A DNA stretch of 23,178 bases. It comes from JAZKFP01 sp040386355. Its GTDB lineage: Bacteria; Pseudomonadota; Gammaproteobacteria; Pseudomonadales; UBA6940. Position numbers and translations under genes: made by a program. Under the pieces are notes generated by a model that was not told the origin of the DNA, did not search any database, and saw nothing but the letters and a program-made list of their open reading frames with translations. Every line of letters starts with the position of its first letter. Position 1 is the stretch's first letter. The DNA lies in contig JAZKFP010000315.1 of assembly GCA_040386355.1 (NCBI GenBank), forward strand, positions 1 to 23,178, read 5' to 3'. This document shows, in pieces, positions 1 to 8,242 of this stretch.

Positions 1-944
1 GCGGAGGTATTTTATCGCCAATTATTCCATGGGAAGAACCCAAAAATCTAATGGCTCTAATTGAATGGTCGCAAACCGAATATCCGCAATTATGCCGAGA
101 ATTATTTAAAAAAACCGGAATTAATCCTGAATGGCAGCAATCCGGATATTTAATGTTGCAATTGGAACAATCTTCGGAAATAAATCAATGGTGTTCACAA
201 TATGCTGAAGAATATTCGTGGTTAGATGCATCAGAACTGGAGCGGAGATTTCCTCGTTCAACTATTTCGTTAAATGAGGGGCTATGGTTACCAAAAATTG
301 CTCAAATAAGAAACCCACGTTTATTAAATGCATTACGCAAGTGGGTTCATAGACAGCAAAAAGTGCAAGTGTATAAGTGTGATGTTTCAGATATTGCGGA
401 TCACGTATCACATTTTGAAATTAAAACTACTGAACAAATATTTTCTTGTTCGCACGTTATCGTTGCAGCCGGTGCTTGGAGCCAAAAATTGTTGCAGCCT
501 TGGTGGCCGACACCTTGGATCAAACCGATGCATGGTCAAATGTTATGTTTTAAACCACCGCAGAGTTCATTATCATCCATTGTTGGAATCGGTCATCAAT
601 ATGCGATTCCGCGACGCGATGGAAATATTTTATTTGGTAGTACTTTAGAGGATGTGGGTTTTGAAAAAAGTACTACTGAAGCAGGTCGTCAAGAATTAGA
701 AAAATTAGCTTATGAATTAGAGCCGAACTGGAAAGGGTATTTAGTGCATCATTGGAGCGGCTTGCGTCCTGCTGCTGATTATCCAAGAGTGCAAAAAGTG
801 AAAGATGGGCTGTGGATAAATGCAGGGCATTATCGTAATGGATTAACTTTAGCTCCAGTATCAGCCTTTGCACTGGTTGAAGCGATGGTGGAGGGAAATA
901 CTAAGTGGTTAGAAAATTTCATACCCAAGCAGCTTACGAAATAA
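1..944 (+). CDS. thiO: Glycine oxidase ThiO-like FAD-dependent oxidoreductase (5' end outside window)
   Basis: The reading frame is open from base 3, so the gene begins before the window and the ATG at 51 is internal. The first visible residues read GGILSPIIPW, a typical ThiO stretch following the N-terminal Rossmann FAD-binding fold (GxGxxG), which is off-window. The C-terminus carries GHYRNGLTLAP, the ThiO/DAAO-family motif near the flavin. ThiO oxidises glycine to iminoglycine for building the thiazole of thiamine. That role is inferred from the motifs; no other thiamine gene is visible here. About 313 codons are present, fitting a family length near 350. A DUF2237 gene starts 10 bases after the stop, suggesting co-transcription. 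Another D-amino-acid oxidase or DadA-like substrate is possible but fits the motifs less well. Confidence 0.8.
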   Translation, partial: GGILSPIIPWEEPKNLMALIEWSQTEYPQLCRELFKKTGINPEWQQSGYLMLQLEQSSEINQWCSQYAEEYSWLDASELERRFPRSTISLNEGLWLPKIAQIRNPRLLNALRKWVHRQQKVQVYKCDVSDIADHVSHFEIKTTEQIFSCSHVIVAAGAWSQKLLQPWWPTPWIKPMHGQMLCFKPPQSSLSSIVGIGHQYAIPRRDGNILFGSTLEDVGFEKSTTEAGRQELEKLAYELEPNWKGYLVHHWSGLRPAADYPRVQKVKDGLWINAGHYRNGLTLAPVSAFALVEAMVEGNTKWLENFIPKQLTK

Positions 945-954
945 AAGGTAATTT

Positions 955-1341
955 ATGTCAACACATCTTCCAGAGCCAGCTAAAAATATTTGGGGTGAAT
1001 CGTTAGTTCCTTGTTCGACACAACCGATGACTGGTTATGATCGTACTGGATATTGTCATTGCTATTCTGCAGATCCAGGCCAACATACGGTGTGTGCAAT
1101 TATGACGCGCGAATTTCTCGATTATTCATTAGAACGTGGAAATGATTTGATTACTCCGCGCGCAAGTTCAGAATTCCCTGGATTAAAACCAGGTGATCAA
1201 TGGTGTTTATGTGTGCAACGTTGGAAAGAAGCTTTTGAAGCAGGCTCTGCTCCCAAAGTAGTATTATCTTCAACACATCGTTCGGCCTTAAAGGTTGTCT
1301 CGCTGGCGCAGTTGAAAGCACATGCGATTGATTTGTCTTAA
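955..1341 (+). CDS. DUF2237 family protein
   Basis: A 128-residue soluble protein matching the DUF2237 pattern throughout: an N-terminal 'NIWGESLVPCST' block, conserved cysteines in GYCHCYS and HTVCA, the acidic/helical TREFLDYSLERGNDL stretch, and the hallmark FPGLKPGDQWCLC followed by RWKEAFEAG and a final THRSALKVV segment. The biochemical function of this family is unknown. The clustered cysteines suggest metal binding or redox chemistry, which is inference only. The start is supported by an AAAGGTAA ribosome-binding site before the ATG. It lies 10 bases behind the thiO-like gene and is probably in the same transcript. It converges with the cysB gene to its right. Confidence 0.88.
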   Translation: MSTHLPEPAKNIWGESLVPCSTQPMTGYDRTGYCHCYSADPGQHTVCAIMTREFLDYSLERGNDLITPRASSEFPGLKPGDQWCLCVQRWKEAFEAGSAPKVVLSSTHRSALKVVSLAQLKAHAIDLS

Positions 1342-1355
1342 TTGCTATATCTTGC

Positions 1356-1481
1356 ATGAATAAGTTTTAAGTATTGTTGATCTCACTCCTTGCTGTGCTC
1401 ATGCAACAACTTTCTAATAAGACAGTTATTGGTATATGCTCCGCCAGTCTCGATCGATCGCCTTACGTAAAACTTATTCAT
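1356..1481. repeat. 14-bp inverted repeat in a convergent intergenic gap
   Basis: ATGAATAAGTTTTA at 1356-1369 is repeated exactly in inverted orientation at 1468-1481, with about 98 bases between. There is weak further similarity inward of both arms. This could be a degraded terminal-inverted-repeat mini-element or chance in AT-rich DNA. No ORF lies inside. Confidence 0.4.
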
Positions 1482-1485
1482 TTTA

Positions 1486-1515
1486 GGTTTTAAAATCTTT
1501 AAATATTTTAGAACC
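1486..1515 (-). terminator. Possible hairpin terminator at the cysB stop
   Basis: GGTTTTAAAAT (1486-1496) pairs with ATTTTAGAACC (1505-1515) with one mismatch, forming an 11-bp AT-rich stem that spans the TAA stop of the minus-strand CysB gene. It lacks a clean U-run afterwards, so a terminator role is tentative. Confidence 0.3.
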
Positions 1516-2440
1516 GGTCAGAAGGTGACACCTGTTCTTTAACCAAATTCTGTTTTAATGCAGGCGAGCACATTTCAATAAAATGATAGGCAAAGGCTCT
1601 TAAAAAATTACCTTTTCTCACTGCAATTTTTGTAGTGTTTGCATGGAAAAGATGATCGCAACCCAAACGCCGTAATTCGTTGTCTTTAACATCGTTGAAC
1701 GCAACAGACGCTAAAATTCCAATACCAACGCCGAGTTCAACATAAGATTTAATAACATCCGCATCAAGTGCAGACATCACAATATCTGGTATAAAACCCG
1801 CTTCTTGAAACGTTTTTTCAATCATCGCTCGCCCGGTAAAACCTTCGTGATAGGTAATAATCGGATACTCTGCAATTGCAGCCAAAGTTAAAGGCTCTGA
1901 ATTTACTAAAGGATGTTGCTTTGGAACAATCACCGCGTGATGCCAACTGTAATAAGGAAAAACTGCAAGTTCAGAAATTTCTCCAATCGTCTCAGTGGCG
2001 ATACCAATATCAGCTTCACCTTCTAGCAGCATCTTTGCAATTTCATCAGGACTGCCTTGATGTAATTTTAAATGTACTTTTGGATAAATCTTTTTAAATT
2101 CAGCTACTACTTTAGGTAATGCGTAACGCGCTTGCGTATGCGTTGTTGCTAAGGTTAACTGCCCTTGATCTTGTTGTGTATATTGCTCAGCAAGATTTTT
2201 AATATTTTTAGCATCGATCAGCATACGCTCGACAATTTTGAGCATTTCAAGACCAGGATCCGTCAGGCCAAGTAAACGTTTACCTTTTCGAATAAAGAGC
2301 TCAATTCCAAGCTCATCTTCAAGATCTTTAATGTGTTTAGATACTCCAGACTGCGAGGTATAAAGCGTGTTTGCCACTTCAGTTAAATTAAAATTACGTC
2401 GAGCAGTCTCTCGAATAATACGTAACTGCTGAAAATTCAT
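1508..2440 (-). CDS. cysB: CysB-type LysR family transcriptional regulator
   Basis: A 310-residue LysR regulator, close to the 324 of E. coli CysB. The N-terminal winged helix-turn-helix (about residues 1-60) contains LYTSQSGVSKHIKDLEDELG, very close to the CysB DNA-binding helix. The effector domain starts with TTHTQARYALP; T100, T102 and Q103 fall where CysB contacts sulfate or its inducer, and HQGSP follows. CysB activates sulfur assimilation and cysteine synthesis genes in response to O/N-acetylserine. Regulated genes cannot be seen here; the nearest sulfur-related gene is the cysteine-dioxygenase-like gene 2.6 kb away, and a link is only speculation. The start is supported by TTGGAGAAACT before the ATG. 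CysB and its paralogue Cbl cannot be told apart from sequence alone. Confidence 0.88.
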   Translation of the reverse strand: MNFQQLRIIRETARRNFNLTEVANTLYTSQSGVSKHIKDLEDELGIELFIRKGKRLLGLTDPGLEMLKIVERMLIDAKNIKNLAEQYTQQDQGQLTLATTHTQARYALPKVVAEFKKIYPKVHLKLHQGSPDEIAKMLLEGEADIGIATETIGEISELAVFPYYSWHHAVIVPKQHPLVNSEPLTLAAIAEYPIITYHEGFTGRAMIEKTFQEAGFIPDIVMSALDADVIKSYVELGVGIGILASVAFNDVKDNELRRLGCDHLFHANTTKIAVRKGNFLRAFAYHFIEMCSPALKQNLVKEQVSPSDRF

Positions 2441-2520
2441 AGTTTCTCCAAGATGTACCTAATACAGATCGAATTTCCTAAAGCACTTTCAACTATTCAA
2501 TCAGCAACAGGCGGCGTTAA

Positions 2521-2622
2521 ATGCGGGCAAATAATTATTTGCCCCTACAAAAATTATCACTTTCCTAAAAATATCTCGATCGCTAACGGTAACCGTAGGG
2601 GCGAATAATTATTCGCCCGCAT
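2521..2622. repeat. MITE/REP-like nested palindrome element
   Basis: A 28-bp arm (2521-2548) and its inverted copy (2595-2622) differ at two positions. Each arm contains its own perfect 20-bp palindrome: gggcaaataattatttgccc on the left and gggcgaataattattcgccc on the right. The two differences are symmetrical, so base pairing is kept inside each arm. This looks like a short dispersed non-coding element, in the gap upstream of cysB and downstream of the 744-residue gene. No coding capacity is seen inside. Confidence 0.7.
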
Positions 2623-2737
2623 GTACTTTTCCACAAAATTCCTTTCATGAAACATTACACCATTTAAAACTTGTCTACAGTGCCAAGACGGGAATGGTAA
2701 ACAGGTCAGTTAGAGAGTGCAAATATCAAAAAGTAAA

Positions 2738-4972
2738 TTAGTTATTCAGTTTCGCTAATAATTTTTCCGCAATGGCAGTTAGATTTTCAAGATTTTTTTG
2801 AATGTCATGGCCTAATTCTTCGGTAAGTTTAGGTCGCCGTGCTGGAAAAGAAAAAGCAGGATTTGAATAGCCTGAAGTTAGAATGTCAGCTTGATCCTGT
2901 AGTTTTTTATAAGACTCTGAAATTTCAACAATTAGATCTCCTGTATTAGAATTGAAGAGATGAAGAGATTTTTCTAAATTCAAAGGATTAAATTCTGATA
3001 ATATTTTATAAATTTTTATTTCGATTTTATAGTTTAATGATGAATTTTTACGTAAAGATGAAAAACCTTGGTCAAGAGCAGATATAAGCTTGGAAACATC
3101 CTTGTTCATATTTTGTAATGAAAGAATTTTATTTTTAAGGTTTTTAACAGAACGATTATGGAGAGAATCGCTGTTAATCATTACAACATTGTTGTCAATA
3201 ACAGTTGATGTCCTTTTTTCTACAACCAAGTTATGTGCGGAAACTAAATTATTCGCCCAATTGTAAAGTTCCAAGCGTTCTTTAAGATCAAAACTTAATG
3301 ATTTAATGTCAAGAGATTCTTTAGATCCGGCTTCAAATTCTTTGAGTGCTTTTTTATTTTTCAAAACAATAGATACATGTTTAACACTGGTATCTTCCAG
3401 TATTTTTGATTGATAGTATCGGCTTATATTAATAACTTTTTGATCATGCAGATAGTGAAGCGTTTTTTCACCTAAAATTGGTGAAATTACTTCAGATTTA
3501 ATTTCTGAAGTAAATAAAAAGTTCTTTAGATTTTTCATCGAATATTGTGCAATATTTTTTCCAAAAATATGGTTGGTTGTCTCAAAATGGGTTTTTTGAT
3601 TTTTACTATCAGAAGTGATGATTTGTGAATTATCAATAATCCATTGAGCAATCATCAACTTTTCAACATATTTCTGATACATATCTTTAGTCTGGTTAAG
3701 ATCAGAAATAGGTTTATAAATATAGGTGTCATCTTTTTTAGAAAGAATGAATGGCAAATGATTAAGAGTAGTTTTGTTAATCATCGAGTTTTCTAAAAAG
3801 GAAATATGTCCTTGAAACTCTTCTTTCGAAAACATTTCAAGGTTAGGTAAAATAATAGTTTCATCTTTATGTTTTCGAGAAGGCCAGCCAAGATAACCCA
3901 TAAATAATGGATCAATAATTCCTTTGATTAGCCCTAATCCATATACAGCAAATGCAACAACTACTGCAATAACTGGAAATGACCCCCCTGATGCAATTGT
4001 TGCGGCAAGAAATCCAATTCCAATTAACGCAGGTAAAACAAACCCCATATTGACTAGCCATCTTCCACGGAATTGAAATTTTAAAGACAAGCTTTTAATA
4101 AAATCTAATCTTTTGTTAATTACATGATTATGAGCAGCATCAGCTTTTATTAAATCTTGAATCTTTTTAGTTGCAGCATTAAAAATTTCATTTTGAATGT
4201 GTTTGGCAGATTTGGATGAATCTTTTTTGCCGACTGCATGATTTGCTTTAGCTGTATCAACACTGCTAATACTAAAGTTTTCTACAGAACTGGAAGAGTT
4301 AGATGATGCGCTTAAAGCTTGGGAACGGTTTTGAGATAAGGGAGATATTGGTACCGGTGACGAACTTTGAGATAAGTTTGGTGATGTGTTTGTACTGGTT
4401 TTATCTGTATCGTATGGGCTTGCATTTTTTAAGACTGCATCTTTTCTGGAATCATCTTCTCTTGAAGTTTTATCTTTATAGTTGCTATTATTTTTAAATG
4501 GCTCATAGCTTAATGAATTAGGGTTAGCACTTCTTTTATAAAAGCCTACGTTTTGTACGGTATCATCAGAAAGTTTAAAAATTTTTGGTTGATTTAAAGA
4601 CTCATGTAATGGAATTACAGTACTCTGAGGCGTTTGTAGATTATCGCCAAGTTTTTTCGGTCGTAACGCTATTGTATTGTCCTTGGTTTCATTCAAATAA
4701 AGTCTTGTAACCGATTCTTCCTCAGTGTCATTAATATACTGTAGTTGAACAGTTTGCTGACCTTCATTTTTATACATAGTAAAAGTGACGGTGACTTTTT
4801 TACCAGCAGGAATAATAATTTTAATCTTTTTTAAGTCAGTAGCATCTGCGCCTTTTAATGCAAAAGACTCTGGTTGATCCGCGCGATAAACTAATTTACC
4901 TCCTAATTTATTATCGTAGTTATATAGTTGCGCATTGTCATGAATATTTTTAACTAAAGATAATGAACTCAT
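2738..4972 (-). CDS. Large Ser-rich protein with a central membrane hairpin, function unknown
   Basis: I do not recognise this 744-residue protein. Residues 1-135 look like a beta-rich globular domain (alternating hydrophobic strands such as KKVTVTFTMY and TVQLQYI). Residues about 150-250 are a low-complexity Ser/Asn/Thr/Pro linker. Two adjacent hydrophobic segments (about 307-328 and 331-349), separated by a Gly/Ser turn, form a membrane hairpin. The remaining 390 residues are Lys/Glu/Ser-rich and mostly helical, probably partly coiled coil. There is no Sec signal peptide. It begins 22 bases after the stop of the upstream cupin gene, with a weak ribosome-binding site, so the pair is probably one operon. 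A secreted host-directed effector with a membrane hairpin is a reasonable guess for an intracellular bacterium, but nothing here proves it. Confidence 0.75.
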   Translation of the reverse strand: MSSLSLVKNIHDNAQLYNYDNKLGGKLVYRADQPESFALKGADATDLKKIKIIIPAGKKVTVTFTMYKNEGQQTVQLQYINDTEEESVTRLYLNETKDNTIALRPKKLGDNLQTPQSTVIPLHESLNQPKIFKLSDDTVQNVGFYKRSANPNSLSYEPFKNNSNYKDKTSREDDSRKDAVLKNASPYDTDKTSTNTSPNLSQSSSPVPISPLSQNRSQALSASSNSSSSVENFSISSVDTAKANHAVGKKDSSKSAKHIQNEIFNAATKKIQDLIKADAAHNHVINKRLDFIKSLSLKFQFRGRWLVNMGFVLPALIGIGFLAATIASGGSFPVIAVVVAFAVYGLGLIKGIIDPLFMGYLGWPSRKHKDETIILPNLEMFSKEEFQGHISFLENSMINKTTLNHLPFILSKKDDTYIYKPISDLNQTKDMYQKYVEKLMIAQWIIDNSQIITSDSKNQKTHFETTNHIFGKNIAQYSMKNLKNFLFTSEIKSEVISPILGEKTLHYLHDQKVINISRYYQSKILEDTSVKHVSIVLKNKKALKEFEAGSKESLDIKSLSFDLKERLELYNWANNLVSAHNLVVEKRTSTVIDNNVVMINSDSLHNRSVKNLKNKILSLQNMNKDVSKLISALDQGFSSLRKNSSLNYKIEIKIYKILSEFNPLNLEKSLHLFNSNTGDLIVEISESYKKLQDQADILTSGYSNPAFSFPARRPKLTEELGHDIQKNLENLTAIAEKLLAKLNN

Positions 4973-4994
4973 TTGCGTGCCAAATTACTATTAA

Positions 4995-5798
4995 TTAATT
5001 ATTAGAGTATATTTTGTTAACCGAACTTTCTTGTTTTTTTGAAACACCATTAATTCCATAATACAAATGCGTCAGAATGGCATTTTGTTTAGAGTTTTTA
5101 TCAACTGATATTTTATGAATATCGAATTCTTCTTCAGGTCCAACAGCTACCACATCATTCGTAAAACGCTCACGCTCATCAACCACCGTTAATGCTGGCG
5201 AAACGGATGAATCTTTTACATATAATATTTCTCGAACTTGACCTTTTTTTATTAATGAAACACATCGGCCAATATGATCGTGCGGAGGGGTTTCTTGATT
5301 GGGGCCAATTGAAAATATATGGATGCAAAAAGGAAAACCTTGATTATCACTACCAGTTAAAAGATATTTTCCATACCCATGCAAATCATTGAAATTTTTA
5401 GGAGAATAGGGCGCACTATTAAATTTTTCTAATATCTGAGGTAGATTTTCCGCAATCAGATTTCTAATAGTTTCAGGCGAAGATTCATCTTTAATCAACT
5501 CTTGGATTGATTGATTAACTTCAGCACTATTTGTCTGATGCGCTTTAAGCGCAGCTTTATCGTTTCTAAAATTTAAAGGCAAATTGTCAATAGGATCAAC
5601 AAAAGTGAGTTTGTTTTCAAAATAGGGTGTTAAGCCTAAAGATGAAACTTTGTTTTGAAAGTTAGAAAGTTTTGGTGATTGATAAATTTCAACCGGCTGA
5701 ATTTTATTTGGATTAATGTAGGCAAATAAAGTTGATGTTTGATTGTTGGAATAAGAAGTTTGGTACAAAGAACCTTGATTAAATGCTGAAACTGCCAT
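4995..5798 (-). CDS. Cysteine-dioxygenase-like cupin protein with long N-terminal extension
   Basis: The C-terminal half (about residues 125-250 of 267) matches the cysteine dioxygenase/thiol dioxygenase cupin fold. PPHDHIGRC supplies two metal ligands (H173, H175) and FDIHKIS supplies the third (H228). These enzymes use Fe(II) and O2 to oxidise cysteine or a related small thiol to a sulfinate. Usual family members are about 200 residues; here about 125 extra, Ser/Asn/Gln-rich N-terminal residues precede the cupin and match nothing I know. I chose the ATG at 5798 over the one at 5831 because AAAGGTAA sits just upstream of it. The 744-residue gene follows after 22 bases. The substrate is uncertain: 3-mercaptopropionate or other thiols are possible. 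Confidence 0.72.
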   Translation of the reverse strand: MAVSAFNQGSLYQTSYSNNQTSTLFAYINPNKIQPVEIYQSPKLSNFQNKVSSLGLTPYFENKLTFVDPIDNLPLNFRNDKAALKAHQTNSAEVNQSIQELIKDESSPETIRNLIAENLPQILEKFNSAPYSPKNFNDLHGYGKYLLTGSDNQGFPFCIHIFSIGPNQETPPHDHIGRCVSLIKKGQVREILYVKDSSVSPALTVVDERERFTNDVVAVGPEEEFDIHKISVDKNSKQNAILTHLYYGINGVSKKQESSVNKIYSNN

Positions 5799-5833
5799 GG
5801 ACTTACCTTTGAATGTTATGAATTTATGCATTC

Positions 5834-5862
5834 AAAGTAAAATTATGTTGTATAAATTTCAA
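5834..5862 (-). promoter_or_regulatory. Possible sigma-70 promoter of the cupin gene
   Basis: Read on the minus strand, TTGAAA (5857-5862) is followed after 17 bases by TACTTT (5834-5839), about 35 bases upstream of the chosen start. The -35 box is good and the -10 box poor. In AT-rich DNA this is weak evidence. Confidence 0.25.
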
Positions 5863-5923
5863 CCAATAAAAATTCATAACGATATTAGTGAATGGTTATC
5901 ACATATTTTGATTTGCTTAACAT

Positions 5924-6514
5924 TTACAGATCAATTGAACCTAATATCGGTATAGTTGACTCAGTTTGCATCTGTTGAAATCTTTCAAGTAATTTGGGAA
6001 AAGGACCATAACCTGAATCTGAATTAATATGGCCCGCATTATTTAAATGTAAAAAATTCGCTCCCCATCGATGAGCAAATTTCTTTGCTTTATTTAAATT
6101 AATCCAAGGATCATTCTCACTGGCAATCACTAGATTCATACCAGGTAATAAATTTTTAGGAAGAGAAGAGCTAATGGTTGGAGCCGTTAAATGAGGATGT
6201 GAAAGACATAATCCACAATCAAAAAATCGGTCAGGATCTGCAGGTGCAACTAAAATAGTTCCAAGAATTTTATCGGATTTTTCAATTGCGGCGCACACGC
6301 TAACAAGACAACCAAAACTGTGTGCAATAATCCAAACCGACGAACAGGCGTCGATTTCTCTACAAAGCTGATGCTTCCATACTTCGAGTTCAGGTACTTC
6401 CCAATTAATATTCTGAATGCGGCGGCTGTTCGGAATTTTCGATTCTAACCAAGTCTGCCAGTGATCCGGCCCACTTCCTTGGTAACCTGGAACAATCAAG
6501 GTCGTTGACTGCAT
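5924..6514 (-). CDS. RBBP9/YdeN-type alpha/beta serine hydrolase
   Basis: A complete 196-residue hydrolase of the RBBP9/YdeN family (usually 180-200 residues). The N-terminal GYQGSGPDHWQTW block (10-22) is diagnostic. The nucleophile is S66 in AHSFGC, the acid is D135 in ENDPW, and the base is H162 in NAGHINSDSGYGPFP. It is cytosolic, with no signal peptide. The physiological substrate of these small esterase-like enzymes is generally unknown. The ATG at 6514 is preceded by a strong AGGGAGAAG ribosome-binding site. The gene is separated from its neighbours by about 125 and 200 bases, so it is probably transcribed alone. A decayed gene lies immediately upstream. Confidence 0.88.
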   Translation of the reverse strand: MQSTTLIVPGYQGSGPDHWQTWLESKIPNSRRIQNINWEVPELEVWKHQLCREIDACSSVWIIAHSFGCLVSVCAAIEKSDKILGTILVAPADPDRFFDCGLCLSHPHLTAPTISSSLPKNLLPGMNLVIASENDPWINLNKAKKFAHRWGANFLHLNNAGHINSDSGYGPFPKLLERFQQMQTESTIPILGSIDL

Positions 6515-6710
6515 ATCTTCTCCCTGCTCGAATCAAACTGCAAAGAGAACATATCAGTAGGGCAGAACTATTCCAAAGAAGAAAAAATGCAAAGGTTATT
6601 CTGCTGGATAGACTGCTGATTTCTATCACACAATATTTTAAATTTCTGAACGAATAGTCTCTTAAGAAAAGGTATTTAGGAGTTTGCCAACATTAATTTA
6701 GCCATATGAC

Positions 6711-8086
6711 TCACATAATCTCACAACTCTGTTTTTTAGCATTGGTTCTTCGTGCTGCTGGTACAGGGTTGTTTTCCAAATCACAGACACGGGTGCCATA
6801 CTCAGTATTGCTTTCATTCAATAATTGTATTTGTTGTTGCCGAGCCACTACTGTCCTCTCTAATTGGAATGATTTTTCGGGAATTAACTAGTGTAAGTGA
6901 TTCAAGCCGATTTATTTCCAAATCAATATCATCCATATTCTTTTAAAAAACTTGACTATGCAGGAGAGTGCTAGATTGATAATTATGGATATCATTAACA
7001 TTATGTACAATGCGATTTAACAGTTCTGTTAAATCAATTCCTTGATTCACCAAATCGCCAAATAATTCCGAACGCATATCTAATTGCTGAATTTTAATTA
7101 ATTTTTCTTTAAGTAATCGGCCATACTGTTGAGTCTTACCGGTTATTTTAAATTGAGTGGAAGTATCAATATTTTGAATAATTAAGGCTACTTGTCTTTT
7201 TATTCCGTAAAATTCTTTTAAATTTACGCCAGGTCTAGAGTGTTGATTTTAGACGTGCTTCTTAATACAGACACAGTGTTGAGGGCTGATGTCGTGTGTC
7301 GAGAAGATGTAACTGATCGGGTGTTCACTGCGTTTTGTACTGTAGTAGGATGTGCAAGTGTTGATAGAATTTGTGAGGCTGTGGCAGATGAGGTAATTAA
7401 AATATCTCTCATAATTTCAACTGCCTTATCCGTTTCTTGATTTTACATTGCACTCCACAAAGATTGGTTTTTATCCATATGTTTTAATACTTTTGCAACA
7501 TCTTGAATCGCTTGATGTCCAATGGGATGATCAAATTCAGAACGTGCTTTTAAATTGAACCTTTCAAGTCCATCTTTCACCGTATTTTTCACTTAAATTA
7601 AACGCTTAAATCGTTGTGGATTTTTTTGTGCTAACGCTGTGTCATTTCATTCAGAGAGCAATGTTTGATTGGTGGAATGCTCAACTAATGAACGCGCGAG
7701 TTTGTTAGCAAACAAATCCATTGATAATTCATTAATCACGTATTCGGAAATTAAAACCTGGCGGTTATGTACTTTAGTTTCCATGTGATACAAGTACAAA
7801 CTTGTAGAACCAGAGACTGCAAGTCCTGCAAATGGAATTTCACTTGCTATTTTTTCAGCGCCTTGAACTAATTTTGACATTGACATTGACATTGACATTA
7901 ACATTCTTTTTTTAGATGAGTAGAGGTGAATAAACTTTGAGTTGTAGTGCTTGAACGTATTAGATTTGAACTTGTATTGATAATTGAAGTAGGCGCATTT
8001 GAAGTAACTTGTGTTAAAGAAGTTGATCGGTTGAAAGAATTATTGATGTTACGAACTGATTGCATAATATGAGATCCTTTGACCAT
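6711..8086 (-). pseudogene. Decayed gene of about 450 codons, function unknown
   Basis: Joining minus-strand frames gives one plausible protein. It starts MVKGSHIMQSVRN at 8086 (a second Met is at 8065) with a Ser/Thr/Asn-rich N-terminus. A one-base shift in an A7 run (7907-7913) leads into a segment containing KLVQGAEKIASEIPFAGLA. The same frame then runs on through three stops (TGA 7647-7649, TAA 7593-7595, TAA 7443-7445). A frameshift near 7240-7255 leads to SRPGVNLKEFYGIKRQ and LLKEKLIKIQQLDMRSELFG. A TAA at 6943-6945 is followed in frame by MDDIDLEINRLESLTLVN. A last shift near 6870-6890 leads to SFQLERTVVARQQQIQLL, ending at 6711. The result is mainly helical with coiled-coil character. 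The ancestral function is unknown. A separate small gene at 6711-6936 (itself frameshifted) is an alternative for the last piece. Confidence 0.6.
7875..7904. repeat. Hexanucleotide tandem repeat TGACAT
   Basis: Four perfect TGACAT units (7875-7898) plus a fifth with one change (TAACAT, 7899-7904). On the minus strand they encode alternating Met-Ser. They lie directly beside a seven-base T run (7907-7913), where the pseudogene changes frame. Confidence 0.85.
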
Positions 8087-8242
8087 TTGTACTTAGCACT
8101 TTGTAATAAATACAATCGCATCACGCAATAAAGGTTTTAGTAAGAGTGAGATATGGTTAGCAGAATTAAAAATAAGCTTTTCATAAATTCTTTTTAATCT
8201 AAATTTATTTGAAAGTCGGTATAAGAATTAGTGTTTCCGGTG

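Noticed and set aside
6405..6629. 74-residue minus-strand ORF overlapping the hydrolase start
   Set aside because: It overlaps the well-supported RBBP9-like gene in another frame and matches no family.
6706..6946. Two overlapping plus-strand ORFs, hydrophobic and cysteine-rich
   Set aside because: They lie opposite the last fragments of the decayed gene and show no recognisable domain; likely chance ORFs.
7240..7440. 66-residue plus-strand ORF with a valine/aspartate-rich translation
   Set aside because: It is antisense to the decayed minus-strand gene, whose neighbouring fragments join in one frame; no ribosome-binding site or family match.
7647..8086. Programmed frameshift at the A7 run making a functional protein
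   Set aside because: Further in-frame stops and frameshifts downstream show the gene is broken regardless of the A7 shift.
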